From NCBI RefSeq assembly GCF_004307455.1, contig NZ_SEWX01000005.1, positions 496,001 to 560,000 on the forward strand: 64,000 bases of DNA. Reading direction: 5' to 3'. The notes under the pieces are model-generated. The model was given only the letters and a program-made list of their open reading frames with translations. It did not search any database and was not told where the DNA came from. The position numbers and the translations under genes are program-made. Below are positions 8,609 through 16,768 of the stretch, one piece after another; the first letter of the stretch is position 1, and each line of letters begins with the position of its first letter. Origin of the DNA: Aquirufa nivalisilvae (lineage in GTDB: Bacteria; Bacteroidota; Bacteroidia; Cytophagales; Spirosomataceae).

Positions 8609-9390
8609 TGAACCTAGGACTTAAAGAAAAGGTCATCATCGTAACGGGTGGTGCCAAAGGAATTGGAGAAGGAATCAGTCAATCATTAGCTTTAGAATCA
8701 GCTATGGTGGCTATCGTGGGGAGAAATAAGGAAGATAATGAAAAGGCAATAGCCAAGATTCAAGCTACAGGTGGACAAGCATTTTCTTTTGTAGCGGAAC
8801 TAAGTCGCCCAGAAGAATGTGAACGTGTAGTCAATGAAGTATATCAGTTTTTTGGTCGAATCGATGGATTAGTCAACAATGCTGGAATAAACGATGGGGT
8901 AGGTCTAGCTTCTGGAAGCTATGAAAAATTTATGCAGTCGCTACATTCCAATTTGATTCATTATTACCTAATGGCAAAGGCTTGCTTACCGCATTTAATT
9001 CAATCGAAAGGAGCAATTGTTAATATTGGTTCCAAAGTAGCTGAAACCGGTCAAGGTGGAACTTCTGCCTATGCAGCTGCCAACGGTGGAAGAAATGCAT
9101 TAACCCGCGAATGGGCTGTGGAATTATTGAAAGAAGGAGTTCGTGTAAATGCGGTAATTGTAGCAGAATGTTATACTCCATTGTACGACAGATGGCTAAA
9201 GACCCTTCCTAATCCTGAAGAAACATTAGCTTCGATTACGGAAAAAATACCTTTGGGTAAACGAATGACTACGCCTGAGGAATTAGGAGACATGGTTACT
9301 TTCTTGATGTCAAAAAAATCAAGCCATACGACTGGTCAATTAATTCACGTAGACGGCGGATATACTCATTTAGATCGTGCATTAATATAA
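8608..9390 (+). CDS. SDR, probable L-fucose dehydrogenase with Asn at the catalytic Lys position
   Basis: Short-chain dehydrogenase of 260 residues, starting at the ATG at 8608 that overlaps the lactonase stop by one base. The cofactor motif TGGAKGIG (13-20) and NNAG (90-93) are intact. The catalytic region has Ser142 and Tyr155, but the usual Lys is Asn159 ('YAAANGG'). Its place next to the lactonase suggests oxidation of L-fucose to L-fuconolactone, the first pathway step. The 'GQGGTSAYAA' context resembles sugar dehydrogenases of this subgroup. The Lys-to-Asn change means activity should not be taken for granted. Confidence 0.8.
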   Translation: MNLGLKEKVIIVTGGAKGIGEGISQSLALESAMVAIVGRNKEDNEKAIAKIQATGGQAFSFVAELSRPEECERVVNEVYQFFGRIDGLVNNAGINDGVGLASGSYEKFMQSLHSNLIHYYLMAKACLPHLIQSKGAIVNIGSKVAETGQGGTSAYAAANGGRNALTREWAVELLKEGVRVNAVIVAECYTPLYDRWLKTLPNPEETLASITEKIPLGKRMTTPEELGDMVTFLMSKKSSHTTGQLIHVDGGYTHLDRALI

Positions 9391-9391
9391 T

Positions 9392-10483
9392 ATGAGCATT
9401 GATTGTACAAATATTCAAAGTCCGGGTTTATTGGTCTTTCCTGAAAAGGTAAAAGAAAATATTGCTTATGTGTTGAGTTTAGTTGGTGGAGATGCTAATC
9501 GATTAAGACCTCACATCAAGACGCATAAAACAAAAGAGGTAAATGATTTACTCTTAACTGCGGGAATAACTAAATTCAAATGTGCTACAATTGCTGAAGC
9601 CGAACTACTCGCTTTATCGCATGCTCCTTCAATTTTGTTGAGTATGCAGGCAACTGGACCTTACATTTATCGTTTGGTTGAATTGGTAAAAACCTATCCC
9701 AAAAGCCGTTTTGCCTGCTTAATTGATGATTTTCATGCGGCAGAGGCTATTTCTTCTATCTTTCAAAGTCATGGTATAAACATTGATGTATTTATTGATA
9801 TCAATGTAGGGATGAATCGAACGGGTATCCGTCCAGCAGATGCGGCTACTTTGATTCAACAGATAAAGAGTTTACCTGCAATAAATTTAAAAGGATTGCA
9901 TGCCTATGATGGTCATATTCGGGACTTGAATTTAGAAGATAGAAAATTACATGTCCAAACCGATTTTGTCGAATTTGAGGCATTAGTTCAGGCTATTTCA
10001 TCTGAATTTCCAGACTTAGAATTATGTGTTGGGGGAACACCTAGTTTTTTAGTTCATCATAAAAACCCTGCCTATGTGTGTAGCCCTGGTACTTTTGTCT
10101 TTTTCGATGCTGGATATGCTGCTCTTTATCCAGAAAATAGCTTAGAACCAGCACTTTATATTATAAGTCGAATCATTTCAAAACCTAGTAAAACAACGAT
10201 ATGCTTGGATTTGGGTCATAAATCGGTTGCAGCAGAAAACACCATTGAAAACCGAGTTCGATTCATCGACCGTCCAGAATTTATATTAGTAAGCCAAAGT
10301 GAAGAACATGGTATCGTCGAAGTGCCAGACTCTGATGTTTTTGAAATAGGTCAAGAATTTTACATGATTCCTTATCATGTTTGTCCAACCGTTGCCTTAC
10401 ATGCTAACTTGCAAGTAATAGAAAATAACCAGCTTGCTGGAATTTGGGAAGTAAAAGCCAGAAACAGAAAAATCAACATATAA
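9392..10483 (+). CDS. D-threonine aldolase / D-serine dehydratase-like PLP protein
   Basis: Fold-type III PLP enzyme of 363 residues (alanine racemase N-terminal domain). The PLP lysine is probably Lys43 in 'RPHIKTHKT'. The C-terminal metal-binding block includes 'HVCPTVALHANL', as in the D-threonine aldolase/D-serine dehydratase family. Such enzymes cleave or dehydrate D-beta-hydroxy amino acids. It is placed one base after the fucose dehydrogenase stop and one base before the dipeptidase, so it is clearly co-transcribed, yet it has no role in known fucose catabolism. Substrate unknown. Confidence 0.8.
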   Translation: MSIDCTNIQSPGLLVFPEKVKENIAYVLSLVGGDANRLRPHIKTHKTKEVNDLLLTAGITKFKCATIAEAELLALSHAPSILLSMQATGPYIYRLVELVKTYPKSRFACLIDDFHAAEAISSIFQSHGINIDVFIDINVGMNRTGIRPADAATLIQQIKSLPAINLKGLHAYDGHIRDLNLEDRKLHVQTDFVEFEALVQAISSEFPDLELCVGGTPSFLVHHKNPAYVCSPGTFVFFDAGYAALYPENSLEPALYIISRIISKPSKTTICLDLGHKSVAAENTIENRVRFIDRPEFILVSQSEEHGIVEVPDSDVFEIGQEFYMIPYHVCPTVALHANLQVIENNQLAGIWEVKARNRKINI

Positions 10484-10484
10484 G

Positions 10485-11552
10485 ATGCTACTATTTGACG
10501 CGCATTTGGACCTGAGTATGAATGCCTTGGAATGGAATCGGGATTTAAGATCTTCCTTACAAGACATCAATGAGAGAGAATATGGTATGACCGACAAACC
10601 CGATCGTGGGAATGCTGTCATCTCATTAGATGAATTAAGAAAAGGGAATATAGGAATTGTAGTTGCCACCCAAATAGCTCGATATGTAGAAAAAAACTCT
10701 ACTATACCCGGATGGCATTCACCTGAACAAGCTTGGGCGCAAACTCAAGGACAATTAGCTTATTACAAGGCACTTGAAACCTTGGGAGAATTAAGTCCTA
10801 TCAGAAACTGGTCAGAATTGCAAGCTCATTTAACCTATTGGAATAATAGCCAAGAACCCAAAAAGAAGATTGGCTATATTTTAAGTTTAGAAGGAGCAGA
10901 TTCCATTATTACGGTAGATCATTTAGATATAGCTTACAACTATGGTTTAAGAGCTTTAGGACCAGCACATTATGGTCCTGGTAGATATGCACAAGGTACC
11001 AATGCGACAGGTGGATTGGGCGAAAACGGAAGAGCTCTTTTAACTAGAATGAAGCAGTTAGGCATTATTCTAGATGCCACCCATTTATGTGATGAAAGCT
11101 TTTGGGAAGCGATGGAGCATTATGATGGCCCTGTTTGGGCAAGCCACCATAATTGTCGGGCTTTAGTAGATCATAATCGCCAATTTACGGATGAACAATT
11201 CAAAGAATTGATTCGTCGGGGCGCAGTAATAGGAATGCCATTGGATGCCTGGATGATGGTCCCTAATTGGGTAAGAGGAGTTTCTACACCTCAAAATATG
11301 CAAGTAAGTTTGAATACCATGATTGATCACTTAGATCATATTTGTCAAATTGCCGGTAATACCAACCATGTAGGTTTAGGCACTGATTTAGATGGTGGAT
11401 TTGGAACAGAACAATGCCCTTATGACATACAATCCATTGCAGATTTGCAAAAAATACCAGATTTACTGAGTAAGAGAGGCTATTCAGCCAATGACATTGA
11501 AAAGATATGTCATAAAAACTGGATTGGTTTTTTAGAGAAAAGCTGGAAATAA
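10485..11552 (+). CDS. Peptidase M19 (membrane/renal dipeptidase family)
   Basis: Zinc dipeptidase-family protein of 355 residues without a signal peptide, so probably cytoplasmic. The first metal motif HxD appears in 'FDAHLDLSMNAL' at the N-terminus. 'SLEGAD', 'HYGPGRYA', 'DATHLCDESFW', 'SHHNCRALVDH' and 'GLGTDLDGG' are further M19 blocks. Family members hydrolyse dipeptides, often with a D-residue at the C-terminal position, and some act on other amide bonds. It is the last gene of the fucose operon and pairs with the D-threonine-aldolase-like gene, which suggests a two-enzyme branch for D-amino-acid compounds. Confidence 0.83.
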   Translation: MLLFDAHLDLSMNALEWNRDLRSSLQDINEREYGMTDKPDRGNAVISLDELRKGNIGIVVATQIARYVEKNSTIPGWHSPEQAWAQTQGQLAYYKALETLGELSPIRNWSELQAHLTYWNNSQEPKKKIGYILSLEGADSIITVDHLDIAYNYGLRALGPAHYGPGRYAQGTNATGGLGENGRALLTRMKQLGIILDATHLCDESFWEAMEHYDGPVWASHHNCRALVDHNRQFTDEQFKELIRRGAVIGMPLDAWMMVPNWVRGVSTPQNMQVSLNTMIDHLDHICQIAGNTNHVGLGTDLDGGFGTEQCPYDIQSIADLQKIPDLLSKRGYSANDIEKICHKNWIGFLEKSWK

Positions 11553-11560
11553 ATTGTAAG

Positions 11561-11650
11561 TGGTGAATGGTAAATTGTAAATGACGTATTTATTGGAATT
11601 TCCTTTTTACAATTCACCACCAATAACAATTCACAATTTACCATTCACCA
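11561..11650. repeat. Inverted repeat with long spacer between convergent genes
   Basis: A perfect 17-bp inverted repeat has arms at 11561-11577 (TGGTGAATGGTAAATTG) and 11634-11650, with a 56-nt spacer. With one mismatch the arms extend to about 22 bp. The spacer contains further CAATTCAC-type words related to the arms. It lies in the 99-bp gap between the convergent dipeptidase and SDR genes. It could be a bidirectional terminator or a dispersed intergenic palindrome; there is no clear U-tract. Confidence 0.6.
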
Positions 11651-11651
11651 T

Positions 11652-12401
11652 TTACTTAGGGGGTATCCCTACCGAAGTCCAACCACCATCTATGACCAAA
11701 AACTGGCCAGTGATGTGTTTAGAAAGAGGTGAGAGGAAAAATAAAGCCGCATTCGCGATGTCTTCCACTGTGGCTGGATAGCCCAAAGGTGTAATGGCTG
11801 ACCACTCTTTGATATAATCTTGATCAGAAAGTGTTCTTTCAGTTAAAGTTGCCCCAGGGCTAATCGTATTGATGCGAATTTGAAAAGGAGAGAGGTCGAT
11901 TACTAAATTCTTAGCCAATTGATTTAAAGCAGCCTTTGTCATTCCATATGCAGCTAAATCAGGATGAGCTTGATGACCCGTAACTGAGGACATCAATAAA
12001 ATACTTCCTCCATTTCCTGCATCTCTAAGCTTTTGAGCTACTAATTGAGCCAAAAAGAACGTTCCTTTGATGTTTATCTTCAAAATGTGATCTAAAGATT
12101 CTTTGGTATATGACCAAAAATCTCCGAAAGTAGTAATGCCTGCATTGCAAACACATCCAGCTAGTGTACCGGGCGTTTCATCAATCAAAATAGAAAGAGA
12201 ATCTAGGAATTCATCAGAGCTTGCATCAGCACAGATACATGAAAACTGGTATAAACCAAGATGGTGTAATTGTGCTTTTGCTTGATCAATTTGTTCCTGA
12301 TTGATATCATTCCAGATAACATAATTGCCCTGCAATAAGATAGACTTAACTATCTCAAAGCCAATACCTTGTGCAGCACCAGTAACAATATACTTTAACA
12401 T
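11652..12401 (-). CDS. SDR family oxidoreductase, possible sugar dehydrogenase
   Basis: Short-chain dehydrogenase of 249 residues with TGAAQGIG (7-14), CNAG (85-88, a variant of NNAG) and an intact Ser139-Tyr152-Lys156 triad ('YGMTK'). It lies downstream of the sugar-acid dehydratase, but a hairpin terminator (12412-12450) separates them, so co-expression is not certain. The likely role is oxidation of an aldose or a keto-deoxy sugar acid. It is convergent with the fucose operon. The substrate cannot be read from sequence. Confidence 0.78.
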   Translation of the reverse strand: MLKYIVTGAAQGIGFEIVKSILLQGNYVIWNDINQEQIDQAKAQLHHLGLYQFSCICADASSDEFLDSLSILIDETPGTLAGCVCNAGITTFGDFWSYTKESLDHILKINIKGTFFLAQLVAQKLRDAGNGGSILLMSSVTGHQAHPDLAAYGMTKAALNQLAKNLVIDLSPFQIRINTISPGATLTERTLSDQDYIKEWSAITPLGYPATVEDIANAALFFLSPLSKHITGQFLVIDGGWTSVGIPPK

Positions 12402-12411
12402 AATTACGTAT

Positions 12412-12450
12412 AAAAAAGAGGCCTCGTTGAATCAATAAGGCCTCTTTATT
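12412..12450 (-). terminator. Rho-independent-type hairpin after the IlvD/Edd dehydratase
   Basis: Perfect 10-bp stem AAAGAGGCCT (12415-12424) with AGGCCTCTTT (12438-12447) and a 13-nt loop. On the minus strand it ends in a run of T (complement of 12412-12417). It lies directly after the dehydratase stop and 11 bp or more upstream of the SDR start. Confidence 0.75.
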
Positions 12451-12455
12451 TGAAA

Positions 12456-14171
12456 TTAATGAGAATCTCTTGTAACGATAGAACCTGATCCTCCCTTAAG
12501 GAAATCAAAATCAGCTCCTTCATGGGCTTGGGAAACGCGGTCAATAAATAAACCTACATAACCCCTTATATGTGCTTGTGCTTGGAAAGGTTGTGCTAAC
12601 TTACGTGCTTCTAATTCTTCCTCTGAAACTTCCCAGTTGATGGATCTATTATCTAAATCCAAGGCTATATAATCGCCATTCTGAACCCAATTCAATGGCC
12701 CACCAGCAGCTGATTCCGGAGATACGTGCAATACTACCGTTCCAAAACCAGTTCCACTCATCCGTCCATCAGATATACGAACCATATCTTTTACACCTTT
12801 TTCTAGGAGTTTTTTGGGTATACCCATATTGCCTACCTCAGCCATACCCGGATAACCCTTTGGCCCCACATTTTTCAATACCATCACAGAGTTTTCATCG
12901 ATATCTAAATCTGGATGATCAATTCGAGCATGATAATCTTCAATATTTTCAAATACTACTGCTTTACCACGATGTTTAAATAACTCAGGAGATGCTGCAC
13001 TAGGTTTAACCACAGCTCCATTAGGAGCCAAGTTACCTTTCACAACCGCAATCCCAGAATCCGGTTTAAAAGGATTCTCCATGGTAGAAATGATGTTGGA
13101 ATCATAAATTGGAGTATTCGCAATGTTTTCTCCCACTGTTTTACCATTTACGGTAATAATTCCAGTATGCAAGAATTCCTTCATTTGATTCATCAATGCA
13201 GGTAAACCTCCGGCATAATATAAATCTTCCATGAAATGGACACCTGATGGTTGAATGTTAGCTAATAAAGGAATTTGTTTCGAAAATTTATCAAAATCAT
13301 TTAAATCCAATTCTACACCAATTCGACCAGCAATAGCTAATAAGTGAATCACGAAATTGGTAGAACCTCCAGTAGCAGCATTCACTCGAATGGCATTTTC
13401 AAATGCTTCACGAGTCAATACTTTGGAAAGCTTCAAATCTTCTTTTACCATTTCCACAATTCTTCTTCCTGAATGCTGAGCCAACACCTTTCTTCGCACA
13501 TCAGCAGCAGGAATAGCTGCATTTTGAGGTAAACTTAATCCCAATGCTTCAACCATCGTTGCCATGGTAGAGGCTGTACCCATCACAGCACAGTGACCTG
13601 GCGTACGCGCCATACACGCTTCGGCCTCAATAAATTCAGCTTGAGATAATTCACCTAATTTATAAGCTTCTGCAAAACGCCACACATCCGATGTCCCAAT
13701 TTCCTTTCCTTTGAACTTCCCTTTCATCATGGGTCCACCTGAAATAACTAAACTAGGCAAATCCACACTGCATGCACCCATCACTAGGGAAGGTGTTGTT
13801 TTATCGCAACCGCACATCAAAACTACACCGTCAATCGGATTTGCACGAATGGATTCTTCGACATCCATACTTGCCAAATTACGGTATAACATGGCTGTGG
13901 GTTTAATCAGTGTTTCACCCAAAGACATAACTGGAAATTCAACAGGAAATCCTCCTGCTTCTATGACCCCCTTTTTGACAAATTCTGCCAATTCTCTAAA
14001 ATGAGCATTACAAGGGGTTAATTCTGACCACGTATTGCAAATACCAATAACTGGTTTACCTTGAAAATAATCATCAGGAATACCCTGATTTTTCATCCAA
14101 GCCCGGTAAATAAATCCATCTTTACCTGTTTTGCCAAACCATTGTTGCGATCGTAATTTTTGCTCACTCAT
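12456..14171 (-). CDS. IlvD/Edd family sugar-acid dehydratase (L-arabonate dehydratase type)
   Basis: [2Fe-2S] dehydratase of 571 residues. Cluster ligands are probably Cys54 ('TPCN'), Cys122 ('GCDKT') and Cys194 ('PGHCAVMGTAS'). The C-terminal 'DGRMSGTGFGTVVLHVSPE' holds the catalytic serine. Sequence flavour ('FPVEFPVMSLGETLIKPTAMLYRNLASMD') is that of L-arabonate, galactonate or xylonate dehydratases rather than of branched-chain dihydroxy-acid dehydratase. No isoleucine/valine genes are nearby. It could process pentonates or, like the UxaA homologue, 6-deoxy sugar acids such as L-fuconate. Its start overlaps the upstream stop by 4 bp (ATGA). Confidence 0.87.
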   Translation of the reverse strand: MSEQKLRSQQWFGKTGKDGFIYRAWMKNQGIPDDYFQGKPVIGICNTWSELTPCNAHFRELAEFVKKGVIEAGGFPVEFPVMSLGETLIKPTAMLYRNLASMDVEESIRANPIDGVVLMCGCDKTTPSLVMGACSVDLPSLVISGGPMMKGKFKGKEIGTSDVWRFAEAYKLGELSQAEFIEAEACMARTPGHCAVMGTASTMATMVEALGLSLPQNAAIPAADVRRKVLAQHSGRRIVEMVKEDLKLSKVLTREAFENAIRVNAATGGSTNFVIHLLAIAGRIGVELDLNDFDKFSKQIPLLANIQPSGVHFMEDLYYAGGLPALMNQMKEFLHTGIITVNGKTVGENIANTPIYDSNIISTMENPFKPDSGIAVVKGNLAPNGAVVKPSAASPELFKHRGKAVVFENIEDYHARIDHPDLDIDENSVMVLKNVGPKGYPGMAEVGNMGIPKKLLEKGVKDMVRISDGRMSGTGFGTVVLHVSPESAAGGPLNWVQNGDYIALDLDNRSINWEVSEEELEARKLAQPFQAQAHIRGYVGLFIDRVSQAHEGADFDFLKGGSGSIVTRDSH

Positions 14172-14818
14172 TGTTGAATATGTTCTAAGTCTAACGTTTT
14201 GTTTAATACAAAGCTTCGGTCTGTACCAAAGCTATAATAACATGCCCTCATTCCTTCAGGGAGGTCTGAATAGGGATCATTTTTAAATTCAAATGACCTC
14301 ACAATATAAGATTTATCTACATGTAAACTATCATTTCCTGCGTACCCAAAGTTTTGTCGACCTTTAAGTACAGGAAATTGAACCACTTTCAAATTTCCCT
14401 TTTGATATTCAAAAGCATAAATAAGGCTACTTTTACCCTTTGTCACCAAAATCCAAAACTCAGGTTGCATATCACCATTCAAATCAGAAGATATAATTTG
14501 TTTACAGTTGACATGTAAAAATTCCTTTTGAAAGATTGGCTGATTGCTCTTTGAAACTTTGAAAACAATTTTATTGGTTTCCGTCTCAATTTTTGCTTCA
14601 ATGTCCTCAAATTTAGTGTAGAATTCTGACGAATTACTTTGCTCAATGAGTTTAGGGGGATTATTCAAGGAATCTTGGTATCGTTGCACCAAATCCATTT
14701 CCTCCAATCTAATAGTCGACTGCTCTTCTGTTTCTTCTTTCTGTTGTACATAATATATCAACCCTACGAGTAGACAAACCAATAACAACAATGAAAAAAA
14801 GCGAATAATCTTTACCAT
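14168..14818 (-). CDS. Membrane-anchored protein of unknown function
   Basis: Not recognised. The product is 216 residues from the ATG at 14818, which is one base after the aminotransferase stop; an in-frame ATG at 14839 would overlap that gene. An N-terminal hydrophobic helix (about residues 5-23) is followed by a charged stretch ('QQKEETEEQ'). The soluble part, probably periplasmic, contains 'SSDLNGDMQPEFWILV', resembling a single Ca2+-binding FG-GAP/dockerin-like loop (DLNGDxxxE). It shares an ATGA overlap with the downstream dehydratase, so it is translated as part of that operon. Confidence 0.7.
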   Translation of the reverse strand: MVKIIRFFSLLLLVCLLVGLIYYVQQKEETEEQSTIRLEEMDLVQRYQDSLNNPPKLIEQSNSSEFYTKFEDIEAKIETETNKIVFKVSKSNQPIFQKEFLHVNCKQIISSDLNGDMQPEFWILVTKGKSSLIYAFEYQKGNLKVVQFPVLKGRQNFGYAGNDSLHVDKSYIVRSFEFKNDPYSDLPEGMRACYYSFGTDRSFVLNKTLDLEHIQQ

Positions 14819-14819
14819 G

Positions 14820-15956
14820 TTAGTGTGACAAACTGGCAATAATCTGACAGGCTTCCTCTAACTGAGAATGAGGGCAAGCAAAATTCAAACGTATGAAGTT
14901 TTTTCCCTTAAACTGTTCTCCACGCAATACATGTAGTCCATGTTCCAACAGTCGCTCGGGTAAATCTCCCCAACTTTGATCATATGAAATCCAAGCCAAA
15001 TAAGTTGCTTCTAATGGAATCATATCCAAACCTGCTTGTTGCTTGACAAAATCCATGAGAAAATCATGATTCTGTTTCAAATAGGGGATTAATTGAGATA
15101 ACCAATTCGAACCGTGTTGGTAAGTTGCCGACATTACATCAATACTATGCCGACTCAGCATGGGCATATACCCAAAGGTTTTCTTTACAAAAGCTTCTCG
15201 AGTAGATTTGTGAGGAATAATAGCTACACAACCTCCTAAGCCAGCAGTATTAAAGGCTTTTGACGTAGCAAAGAAACTAATTGAGGGTATTTCTTCGATG
15301 AATTGGCCAATACAAATATGTTTCGATTGGGGATGTATGCGTAAATCAGCATGTATTTCATCAGAAATAATCATACAATCATATTGCTTACATAGACTTA
15401 TTATTAGATCAATTTCGGCTTGATTAAATACGGTACCCCCAGGATTATGTGGATTACAAAACAAAAAAACAGCTGGTTGTTTTTTTAAAGCTTCCTCAAA
15501 TGCTATAAAATCATATGTCCATCGGCCTTCTTTTTCTACCATAGGAAAGGTAATTAAAGGTCTACCTAACCATGTTGGAATTAGATGAAAAGGGTGGTAT
15601 ACAGGTATAGTTGTTGCTACTCCTCTTGTTTCATTGGCAAATAAATCACAAGCTAAGGTTATGCCAGGCACAATTCCAGGTAGCCATACTTGCCACTCTA
15701 GCTCGGTTTCCCATTGATAATCCTCTTGTATTTTTTTTTGAGCCAATAATTTCAATGAATCTGGGACTATAGAATAACCTAAAACACCATGTTGAGTTGT
15801 GTTATCTAATGCTTCCAATATTTCATCAGCCACAGCAAATTCCATATCTGCCACAGGCATAGGTAGCATGGGTTTACCTTGATACAAGGGATTATCCCAC
15901 TTATAACTAGAAGTATTTTTACGATCAATTACTCGATCAAAGTCGTATATTTTCAT
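14820..15956 (-). CDS. PatB/MalY-type PLP-dependent C-S lyase or aminotransferase
   Basis: Fold-type I PLP enzyme of 378 residues in the MalY/PatB group. Visible family features are 'PMPVADMEF' near the N-terminus, 'CNPHNPGGTVF', 'ISDEIHADL' and the PLP lysine in 'ATSKAFNTAGLGG'. The C-terminal 'FIRLNFACP' holds the conserved carboxylate-binding Arg. PatB enzymes cleave cystathionine or cysteine to pyruvate, ammonia and a thiol. Its start overlaps the DUF1460 stop by 4 bp. A role linked to the sugar-acid dehydratase downstream is not obvious. Confidence 0.82.
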   Translation of the reverse strand: MKIYDFDRVIDRKNTSSYKWDNPLYQGKPMLPMPVADMEFAVADEILEALDNTTQHGVLGYSIVPDSLKLLAQKKIQEDYQWETELEWQVWLPGIVPGITLACDLFANETRGVATTIPVYHPFHLIPTWLGRPLITFPMVEKEGRWTYDFIAFEEALKKQPAVFLFCNPHNPGGTVFNQAEIDLIISLCKQYDCMIISDEIHADLRIHPQSKHICIGQFIEEIPSISFFATSKAFNTAGLGGCVAIIPHKSTREAFVKKTFGYMPMLSRHSIDVMSATYQHGSNWLSQLIPYLKQNHDFLMDFVKQQAGLDMIPLEATYLAWISYDQSWGDLPERLLEHGLHVLRGEQFKGKNFIRLNFACPHSQLEEACQIIASLSH

Positions 15957-16768
15957 TTACTAAAATTAGGTCTAAAAACCTGAATGCCAAGAAAGGAGGG
16001 ATGCGATTTTAAGTATTCCAATAAATTCTTATCCGACACGCAGACCCTTCGTACTTCTTGAGAAGCATGGAGTAAATACCAATTTGATTTTCTAAAAGTC
16101 AGAAAGCCTGTATGTTGTACATCCAAATCATTTCTTTTGGAAACAAAAGTAACGATATCACCTTCTTTTAAACTTGGGAGTAGTTTACTTACTTGAGCTG
16201 TGGGGACATAGGTAAAAGGGCTAAATCTCAATTGATTCTCAACTTGTTCTAAAGCAGGAATAGAAATGTTCTTATTCTTTTTCAGATAAAATTGAGATAA
16301 AAAAGTAAAGCTCTTATTGATTTGTATTTCCTCAGGACTGTGAACAGGACTAATCCATGCATCTTTTATTAATTGTTGCATCGCGGATGAGAAATAATGA
16401 TTTCTTGTTTCAAATCGAATATCCTTTGCTTGGGAATATCTCCAATGAATTAAGTTTTTCTTATAAAGAGAATCCTGACCTTTGGATTGATATAATGACA
16501 TAACATTTTCAATGAATGTAACACAATCAAAATCCTCTAAGGAAACATATAATTTCTCAGGATTTTCAGACGAAAGGGCATTCGCCACATAGGGTTTTCC
16601 TAAGAAATACTCTGCCAAAATCACATGATTTCTATTTTTTTCTGCTAAAACTATTCTGCTTTGCAAATCCAATGGAATCCATTTCTCTTGCGCCTTTCCT
16701 TCCAGACTAAAAACAAGACAATACAGAAATAGTAAATATCGCATATAGGTATGCATCAAGAAAATCAT
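15953..16768 (-). CDS. DUF1460 family amidase-like protein, exported
   Basis: NlpC/P60-like protein of the DUF1460 group, 271 residues. The catalytic Cys is Cys82 in 'FDCVTFIENV' and the His is in 'DVQHTGFL'. DUF1460 proteins of known structure resemble N-acetylmuramoyl-L-alanine amidases, so a role in cell-wall turnover in the periplasm is likely. A signal peptide is visible, ending near 'GKAQ'. The ATG used overlaps the GH13 stop by 4 bp; an internal ATG at residue 9 would give a more typical signal peptide and may be the real start. Confidence 0.82.
   Translation of the reverse strand: MIFLMHTYMRYLLFLYCLVFSLEGKAQEKWIPLDLQSRIVLAEKNRNHVILAEYFLGKPYVANALSSENPEKLYVSLEDFDCVTFIENVMSLYQSKGQDSLYKKNLIHWRYSQAKDIRFETRNHYFSSAMQQLIKDAWISPVHSPEEIQINKSFTFLSQFYLKKNKNISIPALEQVENQLRFSPFTYVPTAQVSKLLPSLKEGDIVTFVSKRNDLDVQHTGFLTFRKSNWYLLHASQEVRRVCVSDKNLLEYLKSHPSFLGIQVFRPNFSK

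Noticed and set aside
12456-14171. Dihydroxy-acid dehydratase (ilvD) of valine/isoleucine synthesis
   Set aside because: The sequence has the longer N-terminal and core signatures of sugar-acid dehydratases, and no other branched-chain amino-acid genes are nearby.
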